NCBI RefSeq assembly: GCF_963511525.1
Contig: NZ_CAUPIY010000011.1
Coordinates: 21,882-85,881, forward strand
From: Mobiluncus sp963511525
GTDB lineage: Bacteria; Actinomycetota; Actinomycetes; Actinomycetales; Actinomycetaceae
Length of the DNA: 64,000 bases
Reading direction: 5' to 3'
Shown here: positions 1 through 8,546 of the stretch, piece by piece
Position numbering within the stretch: the stretch's first letter is position 1
How the letters are laid out: every line of letters begins with the position of its first letter
Position numbers and translations under genes: made by a program
Notes under the pieces: model-generated
What the model saw: only the letters and a program-made list of their open reading frames with translations
Database searches by the model: none
What the model was told of the DNA's origin: nothing

Positions 1-481
1 AGATGGGGTCCTGGGGCAAAGTTTCCAGCGAGCCGGCTAAATCGTCGTCCCAGTTCGGGCCCCAAGTCGGCTGATTAATCTGCTCACCGGTGATTTGTTT
101 CACCGGACGCGCACTCGGCAAATATTTCGAGCCTTTCGGGGCCGCGAGCAGTTTCTCATACTCGTAGGTCCAAGGTTCGTAATAGTCGTCGAGGGTGGGC
201 ATCTGCGGGTTGGCGAAAATCTTGGTCAATTCGTGTACCCGACCGCCGGTGCGAAGGCGGAGCTTACCGGAAGGCGTGAGCTTCCAGCCGCCGCGATACT
301 TTCCTTGGTTCTCCCATTCTTTCGGGTATCCCACGCCGGGCTTGGTCTCTACGTTGTTGAACCACACGTATTCCGTGCCTTCCCGGTTCGTCCACGCTTG
401 TTTGCAGGTGACCGAACAGGTATGACACCCGATGCATTTATCGAGATTCATCACCATTGCGATTTGGGCTAGTACCTTCAT
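1..481 (-). CDS. narH: Nitrate reductase beta subunit NarH (N-terminal part, cut by window edge)
   Basis: Iron-sulfur electron-transfer subunit of the membrane-bound respiratory nitrate reductase, passing electrons from NarI to NarG. The first 160 residues are present: MKVLAQIAMVMNLDKC followed by a ferredoxin-like cluster motif C16-IG-C19-HT-C22-SVT-C26, then the NarH-type KQAWTNREGTEY stretch. The ATG shares one base with the narG stop (TGATG), so translation is coupled to narG. The 3' end and the expected narJ and narI genes lie outside the window. The open frame runs unbroken to base 1, so it is truncated by the window and not by mutation. Confidence 0.95.
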   Translation of the reverse strand, partial: MKVLAQIAMVMNLDKCIGCHTCSVTCKQAWTNREGTEYVWFNNVETKPGVGYPKEWENQGKYRGGWKLTPSGKLRLRTGGRVHELTKIFANPQMPTLDDYYEPWTYEYEKLLAAPKGSKYLPSARPVKQITGEQINQPTWGPNWDDDLAGSLETLPQDPI

Positions 482-3400
482 CAGAACTTCACCTCCGTGG
501 TACGACGACGAATCAACGTCACTTCGTCACGTTGATTGCCGGTGGGACCAATGTAGTTAAACCCGTAGGTCAGCTGAGCATGACCTCCGGCCATATGGGT
601 TGGTTTCAACAAAATCCGGGTCAGTGAGTTGTGGATACCTCCGCGCAGACCCGACTTTTGTGAAATGGGTGTGCCGCTGACCCGCTCTTGTGCGTGATAC
701 ATATACACCGTCCCTGGCGGCATCCGGTGAGACACCACCGCTCGCGCCGCCACGGCACCGTTACGGTTATAGGCCTCGACCCAGTCATTGTCCTTGACCC
801 CAATCTTGGCGGCGTCTTCGGGAGACATCCAGATAGTCTGTCCACCCCGTCCCAGAGTCAACATATACAGGTTGTCGTAGTACTGGGAGTGGATAGCCCA
901 CTTGTTGTGTGGGGTCAGGTAACGCACCGCAACTTGGGCCACGCCGTCGTCTTTGGAAAGTTCACCCACTACGGCGTCACCGTAAATCCGCGCCAAGTCC
1001 AGCGGGGGTCGATACACCGGCAAGGATTCACCGATGTCAATCATCCAGTCGTGATCCAGGTAGTAATGCATTCGCCCGGTAAAGGTGTGGAAAGGCTTGA
1101 GATGTTCGATGTTGATAACGAACGCGGAGTAGCGCCGCCCGCCGTGTTCCGACCCGGACCATTCCGGTGAGGTGATGACCGAGCGGGGCTGAATGGTAAT
1201 TTCTCTAAACGTCAGTCGTTTTTCTTCGTCCCCGATTGCCAGTTGCGCCAGCTTTTGGCCGGTTTGGGCTTCGTATTGGCAAAAGCCCTGTACCGCGATA
1301 CGTCCGTTCGTGGTGCCTGACATCTGCATCACCGCGTCGGCCGCCTTAATCGGGGTATCCAAGAGCGGACGCCCTTGCCCCACCCCGCTGGTAGCTACCC
1401 CGTTCATCTCCCGCAGCACTTCGACTTCCCGGTCGGGTTTCAACGTAAGGCCCTTGATGGGCAAGCCGAGTTTTTCCACGTTAGGGCCGAGCGTGGTGAA
1501 CTTTTCATAAATCTTGGTGTAGTCACGTTCCACCGGAACGAACTTTGGCAAGGTTTTGCCGGGGATGAGTTCACGCGTTTGCAAGGGTTCCACGATTCCA
1601 TGCGGCAAAGCCATCTCATCGGGGGTGTCATGGGCAATCGGTGCCATGACCACATCTTGCTTGGTGCCCAAGTGACGCTGCGCCATTTCCGACACTAGAT
1701 AGGCCAAATCCCGAAACACCTCAAAGTCAGAGCGAGCCTGCCACGGCGGCACTACCGCTTGATTGAATGAATGCAGGAAGGGATGCATATCGGTTGACGA
1801 AATATCGTATTTCTCATACCAGGTGGCTGCCGGCAGCACAATATCTGAATACAGCGTGGTAGAAGTGTTCCGGAAGTCGGCCGTGAACATGAGGTCAAGT
1901 TTGCCGATACCCGGGTCGTCCCGCCACTTTATCAGCTTCGGACGACGCTCCGGCGCGAGTTCGTCAGCTGAAACTGCGTTGTCGGCTCCAATCATATGAC
2001 GCGCGAAGTACTCCGCGCCTTTAGCGGAGGAACCCATCAGGTTCGTGCGCCAGTTAGCGAGGACACGGGTAAAGTTTCGCGGGTCGTCTGGGTCGGTGCA
2101 GGCAAAGTGCAGACGGTCGGCCTGGAGCTCCTGCACCACGTATTCACCGGGTTTCATGCCGGCCTCTTGGGCCGCTTGGCCAATTTCCAGAGCGGAGCGA
2201 TCGAACTGCGGGAAGGAGGGCATCCAGCCGCGTTGGGAGGCTTCAATCAATGTGTCCGCATTCGTCAAGCCTTTCCAGTCAGCCAGTGGGGACCCCACTT
2301 GTCCAGCCAGTGAACCGTCATAACGCCACTGGTCAGTCAACAGATACCAGAATCCCGTGGAAATCATTTGCCGAGGCGGACGAGACCAGTCCAGACCCAT
2401 AGCGTACTGTTGCCAACCCGCAATCGGGCGGACCTTTTCTTGACCGACATAGTGCGCCCAGCCGCCGCCGTTCACCCCTTGCGTGGCACACATGGTGGTC
2501 AGCGCCAGGAAAGTGCGATATATCGTGTCGGAATGGAAGAAGTGGTTCGTGCCCGCACCCATCACAATCATGGACCTACCTTTTGAATCAAGGGCATTTT
2601 GAGCAAACTCGCGGGCAATCCGGATGGCTGCGTGCATGGGCACGCCGGTGTGTTCCTCTTGCCAGGCGGGAGTTCCGGGAGTGGAGCCGTCATCGTAACC
2701 GCTGGGCCATTGACCGGGCAGGTCACCGCGTTTCACCCCGTATTCAGCCAGCAGCAAATCGTAGACGGTCGTGACGTAGTCCGATCCGACTTTGAAAGCG
2801 GGAACTCCCCGTTTCACCAAGCCGGCACCGAGCGCTACCGTTTCGGATTGGGAACTCGGCAGGTCAAAGCGCGGCAAAACAATTTCAATCCCAGCGGCAT
2901 CAGGCCGGTCGAGCGCCGAAATTGCTGGCTGGACCCCGTCCAGAGCTAAGTTCCAATGACCCTTGCCATTGGATTCACCCCACCTGTCTGCCAGAGTCCC
3001 CCCGGGATCTTTGATGGTTCCATCCACGTCGAGTACCAGTCCGCGATGTTCCGGATTGGGCCGATCTTTCAAGTCTCCTGCCAGTTCAGCAGGCAAATCA
3101 GCGGCTGTCAGGAACTTACCGGGCACCATTCCGTGTTCGGTTTCCTGCAGTTTGACCAGGAAAGGCGCATCCGTGTAGCGCGACATATAATCCAGGAAGA
3201 ATGGCTCCTGGCGTTTAACGTGGAACTCGCTGAGGATTACATGACCCATAGCTTGCGCCAAGGCCCCGTCCGTGCCGGGGTTCACCCGCAGCCACTCATC
3301 GCCAAACTTGGTGTTATCAGCATAATCAGGCGAAATCGCCACGACTTTTTGCCCGTGATAGCGGGCTTCGGCCATGAAGTGAGCGTCTGGGGTACGGGTC

Positions 3401-4215
3401 AGGGGAATGTTCGACCCCCACATGATGAGGTATTGCGAGTTGAACCAGTCGCCAGACTCGGGAACATCGGTTTGATCGCCGAAAACTTGCGGCGAGGCGG
3501 GAGGGAGGTCAGCGTACCAGTCATAGAAAGACAGCATGACCCCGCCCAGCAGTTCATAAAACCGCGATCCGGCGGCGTAAGAAATCATCGACATGGCGGG
3601 AATCACCGAGAACCCGGCTAACCGGTCCGGACCGTATTCCTTGATGGTATAGACGTGGGCCGCGGCGATGATTTCATTGGCCTCATCCCAACCGATTCGC
3701 ACCATGCCGCCTTTGCCTCGCTGGGACTTGTAGGCTTTGGCTTTTTGCGGATCCTCGACGATAGCCCCCCAAGCCTCTACCGGATCCTTGCCCGATTTTC
3801 GTTCCTCTCGGTACAAATCCAGCAGGACTCCGCGAATATGCGGGTAACGAATCCGGGTCGGAGAGTACTCATACCAAGAATAGGCTGCTCCGCGGGGGCA
3901 ACCACGCGGTTCATAGTCAGGCAGTTCCGGTCCGGTGGAAGGATAATCAACGGCTTGGGATTCCCAGGTGATGATGCCGTCTTTTACATACACTTTCCAC
4001 GAACAAGACCCAGTGCAGTTCACCCCGTGAGTCGAACGCACGACCTTGTCATAGGACCAGCGTTGCCGATAGAAAGCGTCAGCGTCACGGCCACCTTCAA
4101 TAAACAGCTGGCGAGAATCGCCAGACATTTCACCGCGGCGCAGTTTTGAGCCCAGCGCGAATACGCCCGAGGGAACGTCTTTGTATCCCCCGCCTTGGAT
4201 TTTCGATTCACTCAT
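481..4215 (-). CDS. narG: Nitrate reductase alpha subunit NarG
   Basis: Catalytic subunit of respiratory nitrate reductase; reduces nitrate to nitrite at a bis-MGD molybdenum centre on the inner membrane face. At 1244 residues it has the usual family length. Near residue 63 is the HxxxCxxxC motif (HGVNCTGSC) with the fourth ligand Cys about 35 residues later (RGCPRGAAYSW), the FS0 cluster of NarG. The conserved YDWYADLPPASPQVFGDQTD segment, which carries the Mo-ligand Asp of the family, is present. I chose ATG at 4215 because GGAGG lies 10 nt upstream. The longer frame from a TTG at 4239 would place that ribosome-binding site inside the gene. It sits 27 nt after narK, so narK-narG-narH read as one operon. 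Confidence 0.96.
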   Translation of the reverse strand: MSESKIQGGGYKDVPSGVFALGSKLRRGEMSGDSRQLFIEGGRDADAFYRQRWSYDKVVRSTHGVNCTGSCSWKVYVKDGIITWESQAVDYPSTGPELPDYEPRGCPRGAAYSWYEYSPTRIRYPHIRGVLLDLYREERKSGKDPVEAWGAIVEDPQKAKAYKSQRGKGGMVRIGWDEANEIIAAAHVYTIKEYGPDRLAGFSVIPAMSMISYAAGSRFYELLGGVMLSFYDWYADLPPASPQVFGDQTDVPESGDWFNSQYLIMWGSNIPLTRTPDAHFMAEARYHGQKVVAISPDYADNTKFGDEWLRVNPGTDGALAQAMGHVILSEFHVKRQEPFFLDYMSRYTDAPFLVKLQETEHGMVPGKFLTAADLPAELAGDLKDRPNPEHRGLVLDVDGTIKDPGGTLADRWGESNGKGHWNLALDGVQPAISALDRPDAAGIEIVLPRFDLPSSQSETVALGAGLVKRGVPAFKVGSDYVTTVYDLLLAEYGVKRGDLPGQWPSGYDDGSTPGTPAWQEEHTGVPMHAAIRIAREFAQNALDSKGRSMIVMGAGTNHFFHSDTIYRTFLALTTMCATQGVNGGGWAHYVGQEKVRPIAGWQQYAMGLDWSRPPRQMISTGFWYLLTDQWRYDGSLAGQVGSPLADWKGLTNADTLIEASQRGWMPSFPQFDRSALEIGQAAQEAGMKPGEYVVQELQADRLHFACTDPDDPRNFTRVLANWRTNLMGSSAKGAEYFARHMIGADNAVSADELAPERRPKLIKWRDDPGIGKLDLMFTADFRNTSTTLYSDIVLPAATWYEKYDISSTDMHPFLHSFNQAVVPPWQARSDFEVFRDLAYLVSEMAQRHLGTKQDVVMAPIAHDTPDEMALPHGIVEPLQTRELIPGKTLPKFVPVERDYTKIYEKFTTLGPNVEKLGLPIKGLTLKPDREVEVLREMNGVATSGVGQGRPLLDTPIKAADAVMQMSGTTNGRIAVQGFCQYEAQTGQKLAQLAIGDEEKRLTFREITIQPRSVITSPEWSGSEHGGRRYSAFVINIEHLKPFHTFTGRMHYYLDHDWMIDIGESLPVYRPPLDLARIYGDAVVGELSKDDGVAQVAVRYLTPHNKWAIHSQYYDNLYMLTLGRGGQTIWMSPEDAAKIGVKDNDWVEAYNRNGAVAARAVVSHRMPPGTVYMYHAQERVSGTPISQKSGLRGGIHNSLTRILLKPTHMAGGHAQLTYGFNYIGPTGNQRDEVTLIRRRTTEVKF

Positions 4216-4242
4216 TGTTTTATTACCTCCACTTGACAAGGT

Positions 4243-5571
4243 CTAACCGGGGAACGGAGCGTTCTTGCGGGCATAAAGTACCCAGCACAGAACGGAACAG
4301 AAGATGCAGTACACGGTGGCACCGAAAAAGAACTGTGCCGCCGGAATAACGGCGAGACCCGCTCCGACCAGGAACGGCCCGAGGGCAGCTACTGAAGCCG
4401 TGAAGCCGATAGCTCCGCCGGCTTGGCGTTTGGGCATAATCATCGGCATCTGTTTAAAGGTGCCGGCGTTGCCGATTCCCGCAAAGAAGAACATAATCAG
4501 CATCGCCCAGAGGAACCCATTAAAGTCTGCGGCGGACTGGGGATTTATCAAGAAAAATCCGGAAATCGCCAGCGTGACGGCCATGCCGACACCGGAAACG
4601 AATGTCCATAGACCCCCGCCGAACTTGTCGCACAGCGGCCCCCACAAAACCCGCACTATGGAGCCAATGAGCGGACCGAGGAAAGCATAGGTGGCACCTT
4701 GTACAGCTAGGTGCAGAGTTGAATCTGGCCCGTAGTTGTTGTTGATGAGCAAACCGAATTGAGCCGAGGCGCCCGAGAAAATCCCGAAGGTCATCACGTA
4801 GAGCAGAGTCATGAACCAGGTGTTTTTATTTGAAAAGATGTCCATTTGCTCCCGAATGTTGGCTTTCACCGGAACATCTTTGAGTAGCGTGAACGCAAGG
4901 ACGGCTGCCACGAGGGACCAGGGAACAAAGAAGATGGCAGGGTTGTGAACCCAGATATCGCCGTTGGAACCGCTCTGCGGAGCCAGCCAAGACAAACCGA
5001 ACAGGGAGAATCCCATGAGGATAGGCCCGACGATTTGAATGATAGACATACCCAAGTTTCCGATACCGGCCTGGAGGTTCAGAGCGGTTCCGGACAGACG
5101 CTTGGGGAAAAAGTAGCCGGTTGACGGCATATATCCCGAGAAAGAACCTCCGCCGATACCGCACATGAAAGCCAACGCCAGCAGCCACCAGTACGGAGTG
5201 TCCGGGTTTTGCACCGCAAAAAACCAGCCAAACATGGGGATGGTGAACAGGATTGAAGAAATCCCCACCAACTTGCGCGTTCCAATCACCGGAGGGAGGA
5301 AAGTGTAGACGAAACGAATCAGGCCCCCGGACAGGCCCGGCATCGCTGCCAGCCAGTACAACTGTGCCTTGCTGAGTCCGAAACCAATTTCATTGAGTTT
5401 TGGCGCCAATGCCGACACCAAGAACCACACACAGAACGCCATAATCATCGAGTAGGTGGAAACCACCAGGGTCGTCCAGGCTATTTTTGAGCTCCACTGC
5501 TGGGAATCTTCGGGATTCCAGTTTTTCAACAGTTTTCCGGAGGTATCTAGTTTCTGAGCGTCTGCGGTCAT
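4243..5571 (-). CDS. narK: Nitrate/nitrite transporter of the major facilitator family (NarK type)
   Basis: Twelve-helix MFS carrier that imports nitrate and/or exports nitrite for the adjacent reductase. The protein is hydrophobic throughout. It contains glycine-rich helix segments typical of nitrate porters: FMCGIGGGSFSGYMPSTGYFFP near residue 135 and FFFAGIGNAGTFKQMPMI in the second half, which correspond to the two nitrate-signature motifs of NarK/NrtP proteins. Start chosen at ATG 5571 (MTADAQK), with GGGGAG 4-5 nt upstream; a GTG nine codons earlier (5598) is open but lacks a site. First gene of the nar operon. Whether it is a proton symporter or an antiporter cannot be told from the sequence. 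Confidence 0.93.
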   Translation of the reverse strand: MTADAQKLDTSGKLLKNWNPEDSQQWSSKIAWTTLVVSTYSMIMAFCVWFLVSALAPKLNEIGFGLSKAQLYWLAAMPGLSGGLIRFVYTFLPPVIGTRKLVGISSILFTIPMFGWFFAVQNPDTPYWWLLALAFMCGIGGGSFSGYMPSTGYFFPKRLSGTALNLQAGIGNLGMSIIQIVGPILMGFSLFGLSWLAPQSGSNGDIWVHNPAIFFVPWSLVAAVLAFTLLKDVPVKANIREQMDIFSNKNTWFMTLLYVMTFGIFSGASAQFGLLINNNYGPDSTLHLAVQGATYAFLGPLIGSIVRVLWGPLCDKFGGGLWTFVSGVGMAVTLAISGFFLINPQSAADFNGFLWAMLIMFFFAGIGNAGTFKQMPMIMPKRQAGGAIGFTASVAALGPFLVGAGLAVIPAAQFFFGATVYCIFCSVLCWVLYARKNAPFPG

Positions 5572-5814
5572 TTCTCTCCCCATTGATTCATAAGCCACTA
5601 TGGCATTTATTGAACACCTGTCTAAAAGCTAACAGAGTTAAACGTTTCTTTGGCAGATTTTAAAATCCAGGTCATGTAACCGCGTTTAACCAGGTAATCA
5701 ACCTCGATTCATCGGCACCAAGAGCCAGAAACGTGTCGTTTGCGGCTATAAACTGGTAGTAATTTAGCTACGTAGCAGATGCGTAAATGGAGATTTCGGG
5801 TTCAGGAGGTCATC
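5572..5814. promoter_or_regulatory. Divergent control region between narK and the MogA-like gene
   Basis: AT-rich 243-nt gap between divergently transcribed genes, so it must hold promoters for both the nar operon and the cofactor gene. An inverted repeat GTTAAACG (5637-5644) / CGTTTAAC (5683-5690) with a 38-nt spacer is a candidate binding site for an oxygen- or nitrate-responsive regulator. No clear FNR/CRP palindrome was recognised. AGGAGG at 5804-5809 serves the downstream GTG start at 5815. Confidence 0.35.
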
Positions 5815-6315
5815 GTGGCAGAGCATTCCCAGGTAACCGCGGCCATCATCACTGTTGATTCACGAGTGGTCAGCGGCGATAAACCACCAAAAGGTGCCGC
5901 CAAAGCTCGTGAACTGCTGAGCGACTTTGGGATTGAAGTAATCCGCGAGGAAGTCATCGATGACCTCGCGGCTCCCCTGCGTGCCGAGTTTGAACGGGCG
6001 CAACAGGCCGGTGCGCGCCTCATCGTGACTGTGGGCTCTACCGGGGTTTCCGCCCGAAACATCGTGCCCGAGACAACTCTGGCGGTGTGCGATGTGGAGT
6101 TGCCGGGGATTGCCGAACAGATTCGCGCTGTAGGTCTGAAAAACACACCACAATCGGTGTTGTCTCGTGCCGTAGTTGGAGTGACTTCCCGGACTTCTCG
6201 TGGAGCGGTCATCGTGAACTGCCCCAGTTCCTCGGGCGGGGTCGCGGATGCCTTGCAGGTGGTGCTTCCCCTGCTGCATTACATCATTGAACAGCTTGAC
6301 CAGACCCAGGCATAA
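5815..6315 (+). CDS. mogA: Molybdenum cofactor biosynthesis protein, MogA/MoaB family
   Basis: Family function is adenylylation of molybdopterin before molybdate insertion. The 166 residues cover the MoCF-binding fold: AAIITVDSR at the N-terminus, then VTVGSTGVSARNIVPETT near residue 80, corresponding to the family's TTGGTGxSxRDxTPE segment but with Gly-Ser-Thr-Gly in place of GGTG. A late LSRAVVGVTSRTSRGAVIVNCPSSSGG segment matches the family's end region. Start taken as GTG 5815 behind AGGAGGT; an upstream ATG at 5779 is open but has no site. It lies next to narG, whose cofactor needs this pathway, and is convergent with the MobA-like gene. Confidence 0.85.
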   Translation: MAEHSQVTAAIITVDSRVVSGDKPPKGAAKARELLSDFGIEVIREEVIDDLAAPLRAEFERAQQAGARLIVTVGSTGVSARNIVPETTLAVCDVELPGIAEQIRAVGLKNTPQSVLSRAVVGVTSRTSRGAVIVNCPSSSGGVADALQVVLPLLHYIIEQLDQTQA

Positions 6316-6367
6316 GGGCCAGCTGAGAGGGTGCCGCCCGGGAGCGGGCCGTGGCGGGGTCACCATC

Positions 6368-6429
6368 CAAAAAATGAACTATAGTTCATAAATCCATCGA
6401 AATTGGGCAAAAAATGAACCGTACTTCAA
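6368..6429. promoter_or_regulatory. Pair of operator-like palindromes 40 bp apart
   Basis: A perfect 16-bp palindrome ATGAACTATAGTTCAT (6374-6389) is followed 40 bp later by a degenerate copy ATGAACCGTACTTCAA (6414-6429). Both are preceded by the same CAAAAAATGAAC context (6368-6379 and 6408-6419). Spacing is close to four helical turns. The site lies between convergent genes (stops at 6315 and 6464), where promoters are not expected. Confidence 0.45.
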
Positions 6430-6463
6430 AAATGGAACGCGGTTTCTGAGAATCAAGCCTCAA

Positions 6464-7081
6464 CTACGGCGGGGGAATTTCTAGACGCGCCGCCAGTTCA
6501 CGCGCGTCTTGGGGCGTGTCGACGTCCGCGCAATAATGTTGCGGGTCCGCCACCGCGGCCACCTCCAGGCAGGAAAAACCGCTGCGGATTGACCGATTAC
6601 GCACCTGATCGAGTCCCCGCAAGGCGCCCAGCCGATAGCAACCGTGCAGGTACTGGAGTCGAGTTTCACCGTCGTCCACCAGCGGCGCTGCCCCGACACA
6701 GTCCTCGAACTGTGCACACAAGTTCACCCACAATCTTGGGGTCAGCGGAGCGTCACAAGGCATGACTGCCACGACCGCGGAATCTGGCAGGTCCTCCAAC
6801 TGCGCTATCCCGGCATTGAGGCCCGCCAGCGGTCCACCCAGAGGGGGATCTTCCAATGTCAGCACCACCCCGGGGGGAACCGACAGGTGCTCAGGAGCGA
6901 CCACGACCACCCGACCTGAGCACCTGGTGCGCTCGATTTCGGCAAAAACCCAGTCAATGAGCCTGATGCCTCCCACCCGATAATCGGGTTTAGACACCCC
7001 GCCCAAACGTTTCGCGGTCCCTCCTGCCAAAATCACCACCGCGTCGGGCACGGCCGCGAGGTTTCCTGCACAGTCACACAT
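6464..7081 (-). CDS. mobA: MobA-like molybdenum cofactor guanylyltransferase
   Basis: Nucleotidyltransferase fold protein of 205 residues, likely attaching GMP to Mo-molybdopterin to make the MGD cofactor used by NarG. Near the N-terminus is VVILAGGTAKRLGGVSKPDY, matching the GTP-binding LAGGxxxRxGxxK loop of MobA. PPLGGPLAGLNAG and a VMPCDAPLT motif (metal-binding Asp) follow, as in the family. The start at ATG 7081 has AGGAGG about 14 nt upstream, rather far. Related NTP transferases such as MocA share these motifs, so the exact nucleotide is inferred from the nar/mog context. Confidence 0.8.
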   Translation of the reverse strand: MCDCAGNLAAVPDAVVILAGGTAKRLGGVSKPDYRVGGIRLIDWVFAEIERTRCSGRVVVVAPEHLSVPPGVVLTLEDPPLGGPLAGLNAGIAQLEDLPDSAVVAVMPCDAPLTPRLWVNLCAQFEDCVGAAPLVDDGETRLQYLHGCYRLGALRGLDQVRNRSIRSGFSCLEVAAVADPQHYCADVDTPQDARELAARLEIPPP

Positions 7082-7214
7082 TTACGTTCAGTCCGCCTCC
7101 TGGGGTTCGCGCTCGCCCTCGGGAGCGTTTAGGTAAATTGTAGGCTCTGTGCCGAACTTTGGTTTGGCTACCGGCTGGGCAAAAGCCGCCGGTCCGCACC
7201 AGCCCGTTGCGGCA

Positions 7215-8111
7215 TCAGTCCGCCAACACGGGGCTCAGTGGCAGCGGTTCGGGCAAATCTAAGGTGATACTCAACTGTAGCGCGGGGTCGGCAAACACCC
7301 TCCCGTTGGAAGTCATGGCTAGGGCACGATTCGCCCCACCCAAAACGCCCTTCTGAGTCAAATCGTGCAGCAAAGGCGTGCCCCCCGCAATCAGCGCGGT
7401 AGAGAGCGCCTCGCAACTCATCGCGTCAGGTCCCACCACAAGTGCCGCGCAAATATCGGTAAACGTGAGCTGCCCGTCCAGACCGCGAATGTGACTGCGC
7501 ACCAGACTGGGGACAATCTGCGTTTGCGGCAGCGCGGAAAAGGAGAGGGACTCGTTTTCTATCTGCAGGTTTCCCAAGAATTCCGAGCCTGTCCAGGGTG
7601 ATTGCACTCTAATGGTGGCCCGGCGGTCCGGCGCCACAATCGACGAACCCCCAAACGACACCAAGATGTCGCTGCCCCCCGATTCGGCAATGAGGGAAGC
7701 CAGCTGCGCAGCCGCGTAACCTTTCGCGATACCTCCCAAATCCAGGCCCCCAGACCCCACGCCGTCGGTGAGACGAGCCTGTTCGCCCCGCAACTGCAGC
7801 GTTTCGGCGCCCACACCCAGGCACGGAAATAGTTTAAAGAACCCCCCGGTACGCTGCGACCAAACCTGAGCAGCCCGAAACACCGCAGTACAGTGCGGCC
7901 CGACATCCGTCCACTCGGTGTTCAGGCGGCTCACGGGAGAATCCGCCCGAAACCGTGACAGATCGTCCTCCAACTGCTCCACCCTTTGCGGCAGACTCAC
8001 CCTCAGGACTTCCGCGACCTGGGGAGTGCTGCGCCACGAGACCGTCACCAGCGTCCCCATCGCCGCGAAGGTAATCGTGGTTTCTCCGTGCAAAGTCTGC
8101 GCGAGGTGCAC
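7215..8111 (-). CDS. apbE: FAD:protein FMN transferase (ApbE family)
   Basis: ApbE enzymes cut FAD and esterify FMN to a Thr or Ser of a target protein outside the membrane. The 298-residue protein has the family layout: FAAMGTLVTVSW at the start, the LSRFRADSPVSRLN segment, and the hallmark GGLDLGGIAKGYAAAQLA near residue 145, then a GGSDILVSFGGSS strand. The C-terminal metal-site region DAMSCEALSTALIAGG is present, with Ser-Cys in place of the more usual A-D-x-xST. No signal peptide is visible from the GTG start. It begins 6 nt after the gene for an FMN-binding lipoprotein, its likely substrate, and is the last gene of the iron operon. Confidence 0.88.
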   Translation of the reverse strand: MHLAQTLHGETTITFAAMGTLVTVSWRSTPQVAEVLRVSLPQRVEQLEDDLSRFRADSPVSRLNTEWTDVGPHCTAVFRAAQVWSQRTGGFFKLFPCLGVGAETLQLRGEQARLTDGVGSGGLDLGGIAKGYAAAQLASLIAESGGSDILVSFGGSSIVAPDRRATIRVQSPWTGSEFLGNLQIENESLSFSALPQTQIVPSLVRSHIRGLDGQLTFTDICAALVVGPDAMSCEALSTALIAGGTPLLHDLTQKGVLGGANRALAMTSNGRVFADPALQLSITLDLPEPLPLSPVLAD

Positions 8112-8117
8112 GAACGC

Positions 8118-8546
8118 CTACTTTTGCGCGGCGTCCATAGCCGCCTGAACCGCGTCGAGGAACAGCCGATGCGACAAGGACGCCCCGGCCACCCTATCGA
8201 CCTTATTTTGATCCCCGGTCCTCTGGAACTGCTGCACATAACGCTGTTCAGCGCTGATAGCGTCTTGGGCGCGCTGGTAGAACTCCGTGTCTATCCCGCC
8301 GCTGGCGGTTTTCCCGTAATTTTCGTCATGTACCGTCCCGTCTTTGTCATAGAGACGAAACTCAGCGTCAACCACCTGACCGTGCTTAATCGTGAAGCGA
8401 ATTTTGCCGACGGTACCGTCCTCTTCGGGCTGCGAGCTGCCCGCGTATTGCCCGTCCGGCAACGTTGAGGCCGCCGGGTAAGTCGCACAACCGCTGAGGG
8501 CGACCATGCCGATTGCGAGTAATGCCCCCGCGGTCGTTTTACGCAT
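8118..8546 (-). CDS. FMN-binding-domain lipoprotein, probable target of ApbE
   Basis: Small exported lipoprotein of 142 residues: signal peptide MRKTTAGALLAIGMVALSGC with lipobox Cys20. An FMN-bind domain follows (GKIRFTIKHGQVVDAEF, then DENYGKTASGG). Near the C-terminus D117-RVAGAS123 matches the ApbE flavinylation consensus D-x-x-[ST]-G-A-[TS], with Ala instead of Ser/Thr at the fourth place and Ser123 as the likely FMN acceptor. The ATG overlaps the ATPase stop by 8 nt (ATGCGTAA). A longer open frame from 8855 is only a shadow of the ATPase gene. Inference: an extracytoplasmic one- or two-electron carrier that supplies electrons for ferric reduction in this iron operon. Confidence 0.85.
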   Translation of the reverse strand: MRKTTAGALLAIGMVALSGCATYPAASTLPDGQYAGSSQPEEDGTVGKIRFTIKHGQVVDAEFRLYDKDGTVHDENYGKTASGGIDTEFYQRAQDAISAEQRYVQQFQRTGDQNKVDRVAGASLSHRLFLDAVQAAMDAAQK

